Source: Paenibacillus sp. (lineage in GTDB: Bacteria; Bacillota; Bacilli; Paenibacillales; YIM-B00363). From it: 54,759 bases of DNA. Below the pieces are notes generated by a model. That model was given only the letters and a program-made list of their open reading frames with translations. It had not been told where the DNA came from and made no database searches. Every line of letters begins with the position of its first letter. Position 1 is the first letter of the stretch. The translations under genes were made by a program, and so were the position numbers. This document shows, piece by piece, positions 28,033-36,424 of this stretch. Location: positions 1 to 54,759 of the forward strand of contig NZ_DASQNA010000023.1 of NCBI RefSeq assembly GCF_035645195.1. Direction: 5' to 3'.

Positions 28033-28584
28033 ATGCGGGCGAAGCGATGGTACGGATGGGCGATGGCGGTACTGCTGGCGGCTGCGTGCGCGGCGGCGTT
28101 GGCCGGGTGGAGCGCGGCGGAAGGTTCGGCGCGGCCAGCCGAAGATCTCGCCGCCTTGGAGCGGCTTGCCGACGGCATCGTCGCCGAAGACGGCCGGCTG
28201 TGGGTTGTCTCCGTCCGCACGTCCGAGGGCCTGCTGCGGTGGAGCGGCGACGACGCGGCGGAAGCGCGCGAATGGATCGAGCGCACGTCGGCGGAGCTGC
28301 GCGGAGACGCGCCCGTCTGGTTCGTGAACGTGCAGGGGCCGCTCGCGGCGGGCGACGGTCAAGGTTTGCGCTACCGGGTGGCCGCTGCCGCAGACGCCAT
28401 TCAGGTAGACGCCTATGAGGAGCCGGGGCGTACGTACAGCTACGGCTACCGCTCGCCGATGTTCCCTTCGACGATCGGCGAGGGCGACGCGGCAATCGGT
28501 CTGCAGGCGGCCGCCCATTTGGACACGGAGACCGGTGAGTGGCGAGCGACGCTCGGCGCACCGGCCGTGCTGATCGAATATTGA
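28033..28584 (+). CDS. Secreted or membrane-anchored protein, unknown
   Basis: A 183-residue protein with a basic start (MRAKRWYG) and one hydrophobic segment (about 9-30) that is a signal peptide or anchor. The rest is an exported domain of about 150 residues with many acidic and aromatic positions; I recognise no family. AGAGGGG precedes the ATG at 28033. It is followed by a hairpin and the repeat region. Confidence 0.68.
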   Translation: MRAKRWYGWAMAVLLAAACAAALAGWSAAEGSARPAEDLAALERLADGIVAEDGRLWVVSVRTSEGLLRWSGDDAAEAREWIERTSAELRGDAPVWFVNVQGPLAAGDGQGLRYRVAAAADAIQVDAYEEPGRTYSYGYRSPMFPSTIGEGDAAIGLQAAAHLDTETGEWRATLGAPAVLIEY

Positions 28585-28602
28585 GCTTCGGGCGCATCGC
28601 AG

Positions 28603-28624
28603 CCTCCCCGCCTCGGGGAGGTTT
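28603..28624 (+). terminator. Hairpin after the secreted protein gene
   Basis: CCTCCCCG (28603-28610) pairs perfectly with CGGGGAGG (28614-28621) around CCT, followed by TTT only. Confidence 0.55.
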
Positions 28625-28686
28625 CAGTCTGTTGATAAGCGCGAGGAGCGTGAGACTTCATCCGTGCTCCGACGACTGCTCCCTCT

Positions 28687-29012
28687 AACGGTCCGCGGGC
28701 AGGCGACTGCGCCGCCGCAGCGGTGCAAGATGGGAAGGGGGTATGCAAAAGAAGGGAAGGGTGCTCCCATCTTAAGCATACTTGCTTCCCATAACGGTCC
28801 ACGGGCAGGCGACTGCGCCGCCGCAGCGGTGCAAGATGGGAAGGGAGTATGCAAAAGAAGGGAAGGGTGCTCCCATCTTAAGCATACTTGCTTCCCATAA
28901 CGGTCCGCGGGCGGGCGACCGCGTCGCCGCAGCGGTGCAAGATGGGAAGGGAGTATGCAAAAGAAGGGAAGGGCGCTCCCATCTTAAGCATACTTGCTTC
29001 CCATAACGGTCC
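28687..29012. repeat. 106-bp tandem repeat, three copies, each with a long hairpin
   Basis: AACGGTCC begins units at 28687, 28793, 28899 and a partial one at 29005, an exact period of 106 bp. Within each unit ATGGGAAGGGAGTATGC and GCATACTTGCTTCCCAT are 17-base inverted arms with two mismatches, with a smaller GGG-TGCT-CCC stem inside the loop. 106 is not a multiple of three, so frames rotate from copy to copy and the open frames here are not genes. Confidence 0.9.
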
Positions 29013-29035
29013 GCGGGCAGGTGGCGAGGATGGGG

Positions 29036-29220
29036 AGTCCGCGGGCAGGCGACTACGCAACCGCAGTGGCGGAGGATGGGAAGTCCGCGGGCAGGCGACT
29101 ACGCAACCGCAGTGGCGGAGGATGGGAAGTCCGCGGGCGGGCGACAACGCAACTGCAGCGGCGGAGGATGGGAAGTCCGCAACCAGGGGCCATGCCGCCG
29201 CAGCTGCACAAGATGGAAAG
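29036..29220. repeat. 46-bp tandem repeat, three to four copies
   Basis: AGTCCGCGGGC starts units at 29036, 29082 and 29128, with a diverged fourth at 29174; the period is 46 bp. Units contain CCGCGGGCAGGCGACTACGC and GCAGTGGCGGAGGATGGGA. The opening CCGCGGGCAGGCGAC is shared with the 106-bp unit, so this array seems to derive from its first half. The rest of 28585-29376 holds no gene. Confidence 0.85.
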
Positions 29221-29376
29221 ACCTCGAACGGGCGGCCGCGCCGCAAGAGGATCAATATGGAAAAAAAGTAAAGGAAAGATTTTCCTCGCCCGAAGCAGGA
29301 ACTTCTGTTCGCATGCCGAAATATGTACGTAACATCAAAGCTGCGACCCGCGAACGACCATTCAAGGGGGATTCCC

Positions 29377-30477
29377 ATGGGCAAACGGGTATTGTTGTTG
29401 ATCGGAACGAGCAAAGGCGTATTTTATTACGAGTCGAACGAAGAACGGCGGGAGTGGAGCTTGAAAGGGCCGTTCTTGTCGGGGTGGGAGGCCTACAGCG
29501 TGCTGGGCGACAGCCGCCGGGGACACCGGCTGTTCGCGGGCACGTCGCACGCCGCGTACGGGGCGTCGATCCGCGTGTCCGACGACTTCGGGGAGAGCTG
29601 GACGCAGATTGAGGACAGTCCTTCGTATTCGAAGGAAAGCGGTTTCTCGCTGAACCGCATATGGCAGATCGCGCCCGGGCCGGCGGACGAGCCGGACACG
29701 CTGTTCGCGGGAGCGGAGGAGGCTGGATTGTTCGTCAGCCGGGACGGCGGGCGGCGGTGGACGGAGCTGGACGGTCTGACGAAGCATCCGACGCGGCCGG
29801 GCTGGTTCCCGGGCGCGGGCGGCATGTGCCTGCATACGATTCTGATCGACCCGCGCGACCCGAAGCGGATGTGGACGGCGATGTCCGCGGTCGGCGTATT
29901 CCGGACGGAGGACGGCGGGGAGACGTGGCAGCCGCGCAACGCCGGGCTCGCGCGCGTGCCGACGGGACAGCCGTACGAAGAGGTCGGATACTGCGTCCAC
30001 AAAATGGTCATGGACCCGCAGGATCCGGACACGCTGTATATGCAGGAGCACGGGGGCGTGTTCCGATCGACCGACGGCGGCGACCGATGGGAGCCGATCG
30101 AGGAAGGGCTGACGCTGAAGGAAGGCGATATGCCGTTCGGCTTTCCGATCGTCGTCGCCCCGAACGGCGATCTATTCCTCGCGCCGCTTGAGAGCAGCGA
30201 GCAGCGTTCTATGCGCGACGGCAAGCTGCTCATTTACGGCAGAGAGCGAGGCGGCGGCCGGTGGGAGCCGATCGGCGACGTCGTGCCGGAGGAGCAGCGC
30301 CATGTGAGCGTGCTGCGCGACGCGATGGCCGTCGACGAACTGGCGACCTACGGCCTGTATTTCGGCACGACGTCCGGCGAGACGTTCTGTTCGCTGGATC
30401 GAGGGCGGTCATGGACGCGGCTGCCGGGCCAGCTCTCCCGCATTTTGACGGTGAAGCCTTGGATCGTGGAGGACTAG
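29377..30477 (+). CDS. BNR/sialidase-like beta-propeller protein
   Basis: A 366-residue cytoplasmic protein (no signal peptide) with repeated BNR/Asp-box motifs such as 'VSRDGGRRWTELDG', 'RTEDGGETWQPRN', 'RSTDGGDRWEPIE' and 'SLDRGRSWTRLPG', spaced as in a six- or seven-bladed propeller. The motifs occur in sialidases and photosystem stability factor-like proteins but do not prove hydrolase activity. AAGGGGG precedes the ATG at 29377; an earlier in-frame ATG at 29323 has no site. It is followed after seven bases by a MoaD/ThiS-like gene, a pairing I recall from other bacteria. Confidence 0.8.
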   Translation: MGKRVLLLIGTSKGVFYYESNEERREWSLKGPFLSGWEAYSVLGDSRRGHRLFAGTSHAAYGASIRVSDDFGESWTQIEDSPSYSKESGFSLNRIWQIAPGPADEPDTLFAGAEEAGLFVSRDGGRRWTELDGLTKHPTRPGWFPGAGGMCLHTILIDPRDPKRMWTAMSAVGVFRTEDGGETWQPRNAGLARVPTGQPYEEVGYCVHKMVMDPQDPDTLYMQEHGGVFRSTDGGDRWEPIEEGLTLKEGDMPFGFPIVVAPNGDLFLAPLESSEQRSMRDGKLLIYGRERGGGRWEPIGDVVPEEQRHVSVLRDAMAVDELATYGLYFGTTSGETFCSLDRGRSWTRLPGQLSRILTVKPWIVED

Positions 30478-30484
30478 CCGTAAT

Positions 30485-30760
30485 ATGAAAATAGACGTGA
30501 GCGTGCCGTCGCTGCTCAGCGACTGCACGAACGGGAAGCCGCGATTCACGATTGAGGCGGACACGCTCGGCGAGGCGCTGGAGCGGCTGTTCGCCGCATA
30601 CCCGCTGCTTCGGCGCCATTTGTATACCGAGCAAGGGGAACTGCGTAAGCATGTGCTGTTGTTCCTGAACGACACGAATATCCAATGGCTGAACAGCTTG
30701 GATGTACCTCTGCAGGAGGGCGACCGGCTGAACGTGCTGCAGGCCGTCTCCGGCGGATGA
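30485..30760 (+). CDS. MoaD/ThiS-family ubiquitin-like sulfur carrier protein
   Basis: A 91-residue beta-grasp protein ending in Ser-Gly-Gly, the C-terminal Gly-Gly that is adenylated and thiocarboxylated in MoaD and ThiS. The 'LGEALERLF..YP.L...L' helix and 'LLFLNDTNI' and 'LQEGDRLNVLQAVSGG' strands fit the family. No MoaE, ThiG or E1-like gene is nearby, and the gene is coupled to the BNR propeller protein, so neither molybdopterin nor thiamine synthesis is indicated by context. Confidence 0.85.
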   Translation: MKIDVSVPSLLSDCTNGKPRFTIEADTLGEALERLFAAYPLLRRHLYTEQGELRKHVLLFLNDTNIQWLNSLDVPLQEGDRLNVLQAVSGG

Positions 30761-30764
30761 CGCG

Positions 30765-30815
30765 CGAACGCCTCCCGACCATCGCCGCGAAAGGCGGCAG
30801 GACGGGAGGCGTTCG
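30765..30815. terminator. Hairpin between convergent genes
   Basis: CGAACGCCTCCCG (30765-30777) pairs perfectly with CGGGAGGCGTTCG (30803-30815). It lies between convergent genes and may serve both; no T run on either side. Confidence 0.6.
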
Positions 30816-30820
30816 GCGTC

Positions 30821-32068
30821 TTATGAAGCTCCGGCGACGGCGGCCGCTTCGGCGGGCGCGCGCGGCTTCGACAAGCCGCGGACGAGGCGGTGCTGCGCGG
30901 CGCCGGAGACGACGAGCAGCCCGGCGATGACGGCGAAGGCGGCCGCGCCGCCGTACCGCTCGAACACGAGGCCGAAGGCGAGCGGCCCGAGTCCGCGGGA
31001 CAGCTGCCAATTCATGCTGTACACGGAGAAGTAGCGCGCTCGCATTTCCTCCGGCGCGATCATCGAGACGGCCTTCTGCAGATGCGGGCCGCACAGCATT
31101 TCGCCGAGCGAGAACAGCAGCTCGGCGAACAGCAGCAGCGCGAACCACGGCGCGAACCCGTAGCCGAACGCGACGGCGGCGAACAAGCCGTACGACAGCA
31201 GCACGACGCGATGCGTCGCCCAGCGCTCCGTCATGCGGGCGACCGGAATTTGGAGCAGCATGACCGTCAAACCGTTGAGCGTCAGCATCGTCGTGAACAT
31301 TGCGCGAGCGTCGTCCCCGAACACGGTCTGCAGATGGAGCGGCAGCACGGTTTCGACCTGCGCGTACAGCAGGCCGATCGGCACGGCGAGCCCGGTCATC
31401 GCGTACAGCAACCCGTGTCCGCGCAGCGTCAAACGAGGCGGCGGCGTAACCGAAGCGCCCGGCTCGCTGCCGTCCGCCGCCGCCGGTTTCGTCTCTGGGA
31501 TGTATTTCAGCACTAGCAGCAAATAGGCGACGAAAGACAGCGCCGAGAGGGCGAAGACGACCTTCGGCTGCCAGGAAAACACGAGCAGGCCGAGCACCGG
31601 CCCGAAGGCGGCGCCGACATTCAGCGCGGCATGCAGGGCGGCGAAAATTTCCGCCCGCCGCTCGGGCGACACGATGTCGGCGACCTGCGCGTTCGCGGCA
31701 GGGAAGAATAAGCTCATGCCGATCCCGTTCAAAATCGAGAACAGGACGAAATGCCACAGCTCCTCGGACGCGGCGAAGCCGGCCATCGACGCCGCATTGA
31801 CGACGAGCGCCGCCGCCATCAGCGGCTTGCGCCCGTACTTGTCCGCGAGGCTGCCGCCCCACAGCCCGACGATCATCGAAGCGAGCGGCTGCAGGCCGAC
31901 GACGAGCATCGGGAGCAGCACCGAGCCCTCCAATTTCTCATACAAATACAACACCATAAACGGGCGGATCATAAAATTCGCCACCGTCGTCAGCACCGTG
32001 CCGACGAGACGAATCCAAATGGCCACATCGTACCGGCCCGCGATCGTCTCCCACCAACGTCCTCTCAT
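30821..32068 (-). CDS. MFS transporter, multidrug type
   Basis: A 415-residue twelve-helix transporter. Motif A is clear at about residue 73 (GLWGGSLADKYGRKP). The central loop (about 190-215) is short and Ala/Pro-rich. The ATG at 32068 is chosen because GGAG is eight bases upstream; the GTG three codons earlier abuts that site. A TATAAT (minus strand) at 32116-32121 is a likely -10. Substrate unknown. Confidence 0.8.
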   Translation of the reverse strand: MRGRWWETIAGRYDVAIWIRLVGTVLTTVANFMIRPFMVLYLYEKLEGSVLLPMLVVGLQPLASMIVGLWGGSLADKYGRKPLMAAALVVNAASMAGFAASEELWHFVLFSILNGIGMSLFFPAANAQVADIVSPERRAEIFAALHAALNVGAAFGPVLGLLVFSWQPKVVFALSALSFVAYLLLVLKYIPETKPAAADGSEPGASVTPPPRLTLRGHGLLYAMTGLAVPIGLLYAQVETVLPLHLQTVFGDDARAMFTTMLTLNGLTVMLLQIPVARMTERWATHRVVLLSYGLFAAVAFGYGFAPWFALLLFAELLFSLGEMLCGPHLQKAVSMIAPEEMRARYFSVYSMNWQLSRGLGPLAFGLVFERYGGAAAFAVIAGLLVVSGAAQHRLVRGLSKPRAPAEAAAVAGAS

Positions 32069-32146
32069 CGTTTCCACTCCGCAGCTTTCGGATTATGCGA
32101 CTTCGCATGGTACCCATTATAGCGGCGCGGGCGGAAACAAAAAGGG

Positions 32147-32167
32147 TAAAAACGAACCGCGTCGTTT
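32147..32167 (-). terminator. Weak intrinsic terminator of the AEC gene
   Basis: Read leftwards, AAACGA and TCGTTT form a 6-bp stem around 6 bases, ending in TTTTT. Short but correctly placed after the AEC stop codon. Confidence 0.5.
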
Positions 32168-32191
32168 CCCCTTTTAAACCAACGATAGAAG

Positions 32192-33115
32192 TTAGAGACC
32201 TTGAGCAAGCGCGATGACGACCGCGACCGTCACGATGCTGCACACCGTCGACAAGAAGACCGCCTGCGACGCGAAGTCCGGCTCGTTGTCGAACTCGACG
32301 GCGAGCAGCACGCTGCTGAGCGATGTCGGGACGGCGCAGGAGATGACGAGCGCTTGCGCGAGCAGGCCGTCGTATCCAAGCATCCAGACGACGAAGAAGC
32401 CGATCGCCGGGGAGACGAGCAGCCGGAGCGTGTTCGACGAGAATACGAGGTTTATATGGGAGAGGCTCCATCTCATGTTGCCGAGCTGCGCCCCGAGCGT
32501 CAGCAGCGCGGTGGCGATGAACGCCTGCGCGATGTATTTGAGCGGCGCGTAGATCGGCTGCGGGATCGGAACGTCGAACCCGTTGAACAGGAGCGCAAGG
32601 GGCACTACATAGATGGCGGGGAAGGCGAGCACGACCTTCATCGCTTCCTTCACGGTCATCCGCTGCGCGTTGATCGTATAGATGCCCAGCGTATTCGGCA
32701 GGACCGCCTGAATGACCATGATGACGAGCTGGATCGACAGCGTGAACGGGTTGCCGGCGAACACGAGCTGATTGAGCGGAATGCCGAAATTGGCGCTGTT
32801 ATAAAAAATGACGCTGTTGCGCATCGCGGTCGTCATTCCGCCTTGGAGCCGGCGGATACGGATGAACGCTTCGGCGACGGCGACTAACAGCGCATAGAAA
32901 ATAACGAAAAAGAGAAGGACCTGAAACGCCAGCTCGGCCGTAAAGGTAGTTTCATAGAGCATCGTAAATAGAATCGCAGGCGAAAAAAAGTAAAAATTCA
33001 GCTTCGACAGCGTGCGGATATCGAGCCGAAACGCCCGCTGCAGCCCGAATCCGAGACCGATCATGATCGACAGCGGCACGACGTTGTTTAGCAGGATGTG
33101 CAGAAAAATAGTCAT
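32192..33115 (-). CDS. AEC family transporter (auxin efflux carrier type)
   Basis: A 307-residue membrane protein with about ten helices: 'NNVVPLSIMIGLGFGLQ' at the start and a second similar five-helix half beginning near residue 165. AEC proteins export or import small organic acids; malate transport is known for some. The ATG at 33115 has GGGGAG upstream; the longer frame to 33139 starts without one. An extended -10 TGATATAAT lies upstream on the minus strand near 33178. Confidence 0.85.
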   Translation of the reverse strand: MTIFLHILLNNVVPLSIMIGLGFGLQRAFRLDIRTLSKLNFYFFSPAILFTMLYETTFTAELAFQVLLFFVIFYALLVAVAEAFIRIRRLQGGMTTAMRNSVIFYNSANFGIPLNQLVFAGNPFTLSIQLVIMVIQAVLPNTLGIYTINAQRMTVKEAMKVVLAFPAIYVVPLALLFNGFDVPIPQPIYAPLKYIAQAFIATALLTLGAQLGNMRWSLSHINLVFSSNTLRLLVSPAIGFFVVWMLGYDGLLAQALVISCAVPTSLSSVLLAVEFDNEPDFASQAVFLSTVCSIVTVAVVIALAQGL

Positions 33116-33219
33116 CGCGTCTCTCCCCAACTCTCTCATTTCTGAAGGTGAAGTTCTTTGCCATTGTATTTTGCCATTATATCACCGGAGCGGGGGGAGC
33201 GACGCGAAGATTTGCATTT

Positions 33220-33987
33220 TCACGGCTTGCGGGCGGCGACGATCAGGCGGCGGTAATCGACCGTCCAGCGTACCGCTGCGGCGTCGTACAGGCGCGGCAT
33301 CAGCCGCGAGACGACGGCGGCGCGGACGTGATCGGCAGCCTCCGCGGATAGGCCGGCGAAATACGGCTCCGCGAATACGGCGAGCCATGCCGAGAGTCCG
33401 TCCGGGCCGTCGATCGGCGTCGGCCGGTCGTACAGTTCGGCGAAGAGCACTTCCCAGCCCTCCGATTCGAGCAGCGCCGCGTACTCGCCGACGGAAGGGA
33501 AGTACCACGGTCTTCGCGCCGCGCCGTCGATGCCCGCAAGCTCGGCGAGCGCCGCCTCGATCGCCTCCGCCACGGAGGCGACGTTGCCCTTGCCGCCGAA
33601 CTCGGCGACAAGCCGGCCGCCCGGCTTCGTCGCGCCGAACATGCAGCGCGCGGCGCCGCGCGCGTCCAGCACCCAATGAAGCGCAGCGTTCGAGAAGACG
33701 GCGTCGACGGACCGCTCCAAGGCGAACGCTTCGGCGCGGGCGACGCGGAAGTCGATGCCGGGGTATTTCGCTTGCGCCGACGCGATCATCGCGGGCGACG
33801 CGTCGATGCCGACGACCTTGGCGCCGGCTTCAACGATGCGCGCGGCCAAATCGCCGGTGCCGCAGCCGACGTCGAGGATCGTTTCGCCCGCTCTCGGACG
33901 GAGCAGCTCGAGCAGCCCGGCGCCGTACCCGGAGACGAAGCTCAGTTTGCGGTCGTACAGCGAGGCGTTCCAATCGGATGCTGTCAT
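33220..33987 (-). CDS. Class I SAM-dependent methyltransferase, Tam-like
   Basis: A 255-residue methyltransferase with motif I 'ILDVGCGTGDLAARI' (about 37-51), the acidic ribose-binding end of strand 2 'VVGIDASPAM', and 'SNAALHWVLD' as motif IV. The layout matches trans-aconitate 2-methyltransferase-like enzymes that methylate small carboxylic acids; the exact substrate is not visible. AAAGGAG precedes the ATG. Confidence 0.85.
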   Translation of the reverse strand: MTASDWNASLYDRKLSFVSGYGAGLLELLRPRAGETILDVGCGTGDLAARIVEAGAKVVGIDASPAMIASAQAKYPGIDFRVARAEAFALERSVDAVFSNAALHWVLDARGAARCMFGATKPGGRLVAEFGGKGNVASVAEAIEAALAELAGIDGAARRPWYFPSVGEYAALLESEGWEVLFAELYDRPTPIDGPDGLSAWLAVFAEPYFAGLSAEAADHVRAAVVSRLMPRLYDAAAVRWTVDYRRLIVAARKP

Positions 33988-34190
33988 TGGGAATCGCTCC
34001 TTTATGCCGGTGGTATTTCCTTACATCATAGTGCATGATATTTAATAGGTGAAATATATAGTTGTTATATATATAATAGATTTAACCAATAAAGACGAAC
34101 CTGTCGTACCCTCTCGTCAAACCGTCCGGTTTTGTGGTACAGTAAGCGAATACGCGCCTGCAACGGCGAAACGGGAAGGGACGAGGAACG

Positions 34191-34505
34191 ATGACGCAAT
34201 TTACGAACGTAACGGTAGTGAAAAAGGCGAACGTATACTTCGACGGGAAAGTGACGAGCCGAACGGTGCTGTTCCCGGACGGCACGAAGAAGACGCTGGG
34301 CATCATGATGCCGGGCGAATACGAATTCTCGACGTCGCAGAAGGAAGAAATGGAGTTTCTCGCAGGCAAGCTGCAGTACAAGCTTCAGGGCGGGGAATGG
34401 CAGACGATCGACGGCGAAGGCGCGTTCATCGTGCCGGCGAACGAAAGCTTCCAGCTGAAGGTGGAAACTGTAGCGGATTATTGCTGCTCGTATTTTAACG
34501 AGTAA
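34191..34505 (+). CDS. ppnP: Pyrimidine/purine nucleoside phosphorylase PpnP
   Basis: A 104-residue cupin (DUF1255, YaiE) protein: '[35 protein letters not shown]' and '[19 protein letters not shown]' match the family closely and at full length. It cleaves nucleosides with phosphate to base and ribose 1-phosphate. GGAAGGGACGAGG precedes the ATG. It is monocistronic and ends at a bidirectional terminator. Confidence 0.9.
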   Translation: MTQFTNVTVVKKANVYFDGKVTSRTVLFPDGTKKTLGIMMPGEYEFSTSQKEEMEFLAGKLQYKLQGGEWQTIDGEGAFIVPANESFQLKVETVADYCCSYFNE

Positions 34506-34512
34506 ATCGAAG

Positions 34513-34557
34513 AAGGGCTGCCGAAGGATTGATCCAATCGGCAGCCCTTTATTTATT
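34513..34557. terminator. Bidirectional intrinsic terminator
   Basis: AAGGGCTGCCGA (34513-34524) pairs with TCGGCAGCCCTT (34538-34549), followed by TTTATTTATTT on the plus strand; the minus-strand side has TTCTTC. It separates ppnP from the convergent TrpD-like gene. Confidence 0.85.
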
Positions 34558-35578
34558 TCCCCGCCGCGGCGTCGATCCACTGCAAATACTTCTTATGCGC
34601 CTGCCCCGACGACAGCGTAATGCGCGCAAGGTCGAGCCCTTCCTCGATCGAGCCCGCCGCGCCGGCGAGCCACAGCCGGACGCCGCCGTTCAGTATCGTC
34701 ATGTCCGTATACGCGAGCGGCGCGCCGCCCTGCAGCACGGCCAGCGCCGTCTCCGCCTGACGCTCCGCCGTCCATTCCGTCTCTTCGAGCTCGCTGTGCA
34801 GCTGGTACACCTCGGGATCGATGATCATCAGCTCGGACACGCCGTCCTGCACGACGCACAGGCGAGAGCGCTTATGCACCGGCAGGTCCTCGGAGCCTTC
34901 GCTGCCCTGCACGATGATCGCGCGCTTATAGCCGAGGCCGGCGACGAGCTGGGCCATTTTCTCGAACACGGTGCCGTGGAAGACGCCGAAGGCGAGATAC
35001 GGCGCATCCGAATAGCGCACCAGCTTCTCGGCGCTGTTGAACACCGTGCGCAGCCCGAGCTGCGTGCGGATGTCGCGGACGCGCGCCAGCTTCGGACAGC
35101 CGAGCTCGGCCGGCACGAACAGGAACCCGCTCGCGTCCGCCGCCCGCAGCAACCGCTCGAGGCCGGCTTCGGTCTCAACGTCGACGCCCCAGCGCTCCAG
35201 AATGTCGGGCAGCGTGACGCCCCACTTCGGCGGCAGCGAGCGCGAGCCGTGCAGCGTCGCCGGCACGCCGCAGGCCGCCAGTACGAACGCGGTCGGCAGC
35301 GTCGCGAAGAACGACTTCGTCCGGCCGTCGTACGGCCCCGCGCAGTCGACGCCGCCGGCCATCGGATGCTTCAGGCTGCCCTGCCGCAGCGCCTCGGCGA
35401 ACGCCGCGATTTCGTCGGTGCTTTCCATTTTAATGCGTTCCGCGACCAGGAAGGCGCCGATTTGCGCGTCGGTCGCCTGCCCGTTCAATATGCGTTCAGC
35501 GGCGACGGCCGCTTCGTCCAGCGTCAAATCGCGTGCGCCGCGTTTGCCCCGGCCCACTTCTTTTAATAATTCAATCAT
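34553..35578 (-). CDS. Anthranilate phosphoribosyltransferase-like protein (TrpD2 type)
   Basis: A 341-residue protein of the TrpD fold. The N-terminal helices and the 'AFVLAACGVPATLHGSRS' region align with TrpD, but the PRPP motifs are altered: the expected GTGGD is 'GPYDG', NIST is 'FFAT' and HGNRSVSSKSG is 'HGSRSLPPKWG'. It is thus unlikely to be a tryptophan enzyme and no other trp gene is near. Its start overlaps the stop of the ANTAR gene by four bases, so the two are translationally coupled in the nitrate locus. Function unknown; TrpD2/YbiB relatives bind nucleic acid. Confidence 0.8.
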   Translation of the reverse strand: MIELLKEVGRGKRGARDLTLDEAAVAAERILNGQATDAQIGAFLVAERIKMESTDEIAAFAEALRQGSLKHPMAGGVDCAGPYDGRTKSFFATLPTAFVLAACGVPATLHGSRSLPPKWGVTLPDILERWGVDVETEAGLERLLRAADASGFLFVPAELGCPKLARVRDIRTQLGLRTVFNSAEKLVRYSDAPYLAFGVFHGTVFEKMAQLVAGLGYKRAIIVQGSEGSEDLPVHKRSRLCVVQDGVSELMIIDPEVYQLHSELEETEWTAERQAETALAVLQGGAPLAYTDMTILNGGVRLWLAGAAGSIEEGLDLARITLSSGQAHKKYLQWIDAAAGK

Positions 35579-36246
35579 CGCGTGCGCCCCCTTGGGTTTT
35601 GCTCTCGAAGTAAAGAATAGACTTTCACGATGTTCACGGCTACGTCCACGATCCGTCTGCGCTCGTTCATCGCTTGCTTTCGCAGGAATTCATACGCTTC
35701 CGCCTCCGAAATCGACTTCACCTCGCTAAGGATCGATTTCGCGCGATCGATCCATTTGCGATCCTCCAGCTTCGCCATCAGCTGCTCGCGTTCCTGCTTC
35801 CACTGCGTGCGCGACAAGTAATGCTTGGAGGAGAGCAGCAGCGACCAGTGCAGCTCCGCCGTCGTCATGCCGGGGTACAAAATGCCGTCGACCGTGTCGG
35901 CGAGCACGCAGTTGTGCACGACCGGCTCGTTGTCGCACCACCACAGCAGCGGCGGCGTCGGCCGGGCGTCGAGCGCCTTCGTCCATTTCAACAGCCCATT
36001 ATAAGGAACGCAAAAAATGACGGCGTCAACATTGTTCACATTCAGGTCGGCTGCCGGCTCGGCGATGACGGCTTCCTGCGCGCGAAGTCCCGCGGCGTCG
36101 AGCAAGGCGTTCGGCGTTTCGAAACGGGCGCCCTCCGCGTAATCCGGTTCTTCGTCGTCCGGTCCGAACGGAAACCTGCCCAGACCGATCGACGGCGGCG
36201 ACTTGGGTGCCGGAGAAGCGCGAACGATGAGGAACGATTGCAGCAT
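35575..36246 (-). CDS. ANTAR-domain antitermination regulator, NasT-like
   Basis: A 223-residue protein. The first 150 residues form a receiver-like domain without obvious conservation of the phospho-acceptor triad ('VDAVIFCVPYNG' where an Asp-bearing strand would be). The C-terminal ANTAR domain is clear: 'LEDRKWIDRAKSILSEVKSISEAEAYEFLRKQAMNERRRIVDVAVNIV' (about 155-205). ANTAR proteins bind paired hairpins and prevent termination. Exactly such a leader lies 180 bases away at 36425-36549 before the nitrate genes. ATG at 36246 has GGAAGTG upstream. Confidence 0.85.
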   Translation of the reverse strand: MLQSFLIVRASPAPKSPPSIGLGRFPFGPDDEEPDYAEGARFETPNALLDAAGLRAQEAVIAEPAADLNVNNVDAVIFCVPYNGLLKWTKALDARPTPPLLWWCDNEPVVHNCVLADTVDGILYPGMTTAELHWSLLLSSKHYLSRTQWKQEREQLMAKLEDRKWIDRAKSILSEVKSISEAEAYEFLRKQAMNERRRIVDVAVNIVKVYSLLREQNPRGRTR

Positions 36247-36387
36247 GAATTCACTTCCTATCCGCGTATAATTCATCTCTTTATGAATGAAAACGGGCAA
36301 ACCTGACATGACTGATAACTTAGGTAACGCAAATATAACATAAAACGACCAATCTTAGAACTACAAAAATTTCTTTGTGATACTTAT

Positions 36388-36417
36388 TGACATCAGAAGG
36401 TTTCGGCTCCTATAATA
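36388..36417 (+). promoter_or_regulatory. Promoter of the nitrate assimilation operon
   Basis: TTGACA (36388-36393) and TATAAT (36412-36417) are both perfect, 18 bases apart. Transcription from about 36424 would begin at the base of the first leader hairpin. The rest of the gap 36247-36595 holds the divergent promoter region of the ANTAR gene and the leader. Confidence 0.85.
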
Positions 36418-36424
36418 AAACCAG

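Noticed and set aside
28664-29332. Several overlapping open frames in the 106-bp and 46-bp repeats
   Set aside because: The periods are not multiples of three, so the same DNA is read in different frames from copy to copy; no ribosome binding sites fit.
34553-35578. trpD of tryptophan biosynthesis
   Set aside because: PRPP and anthranilate motifs are altered and no other trp gene is near.
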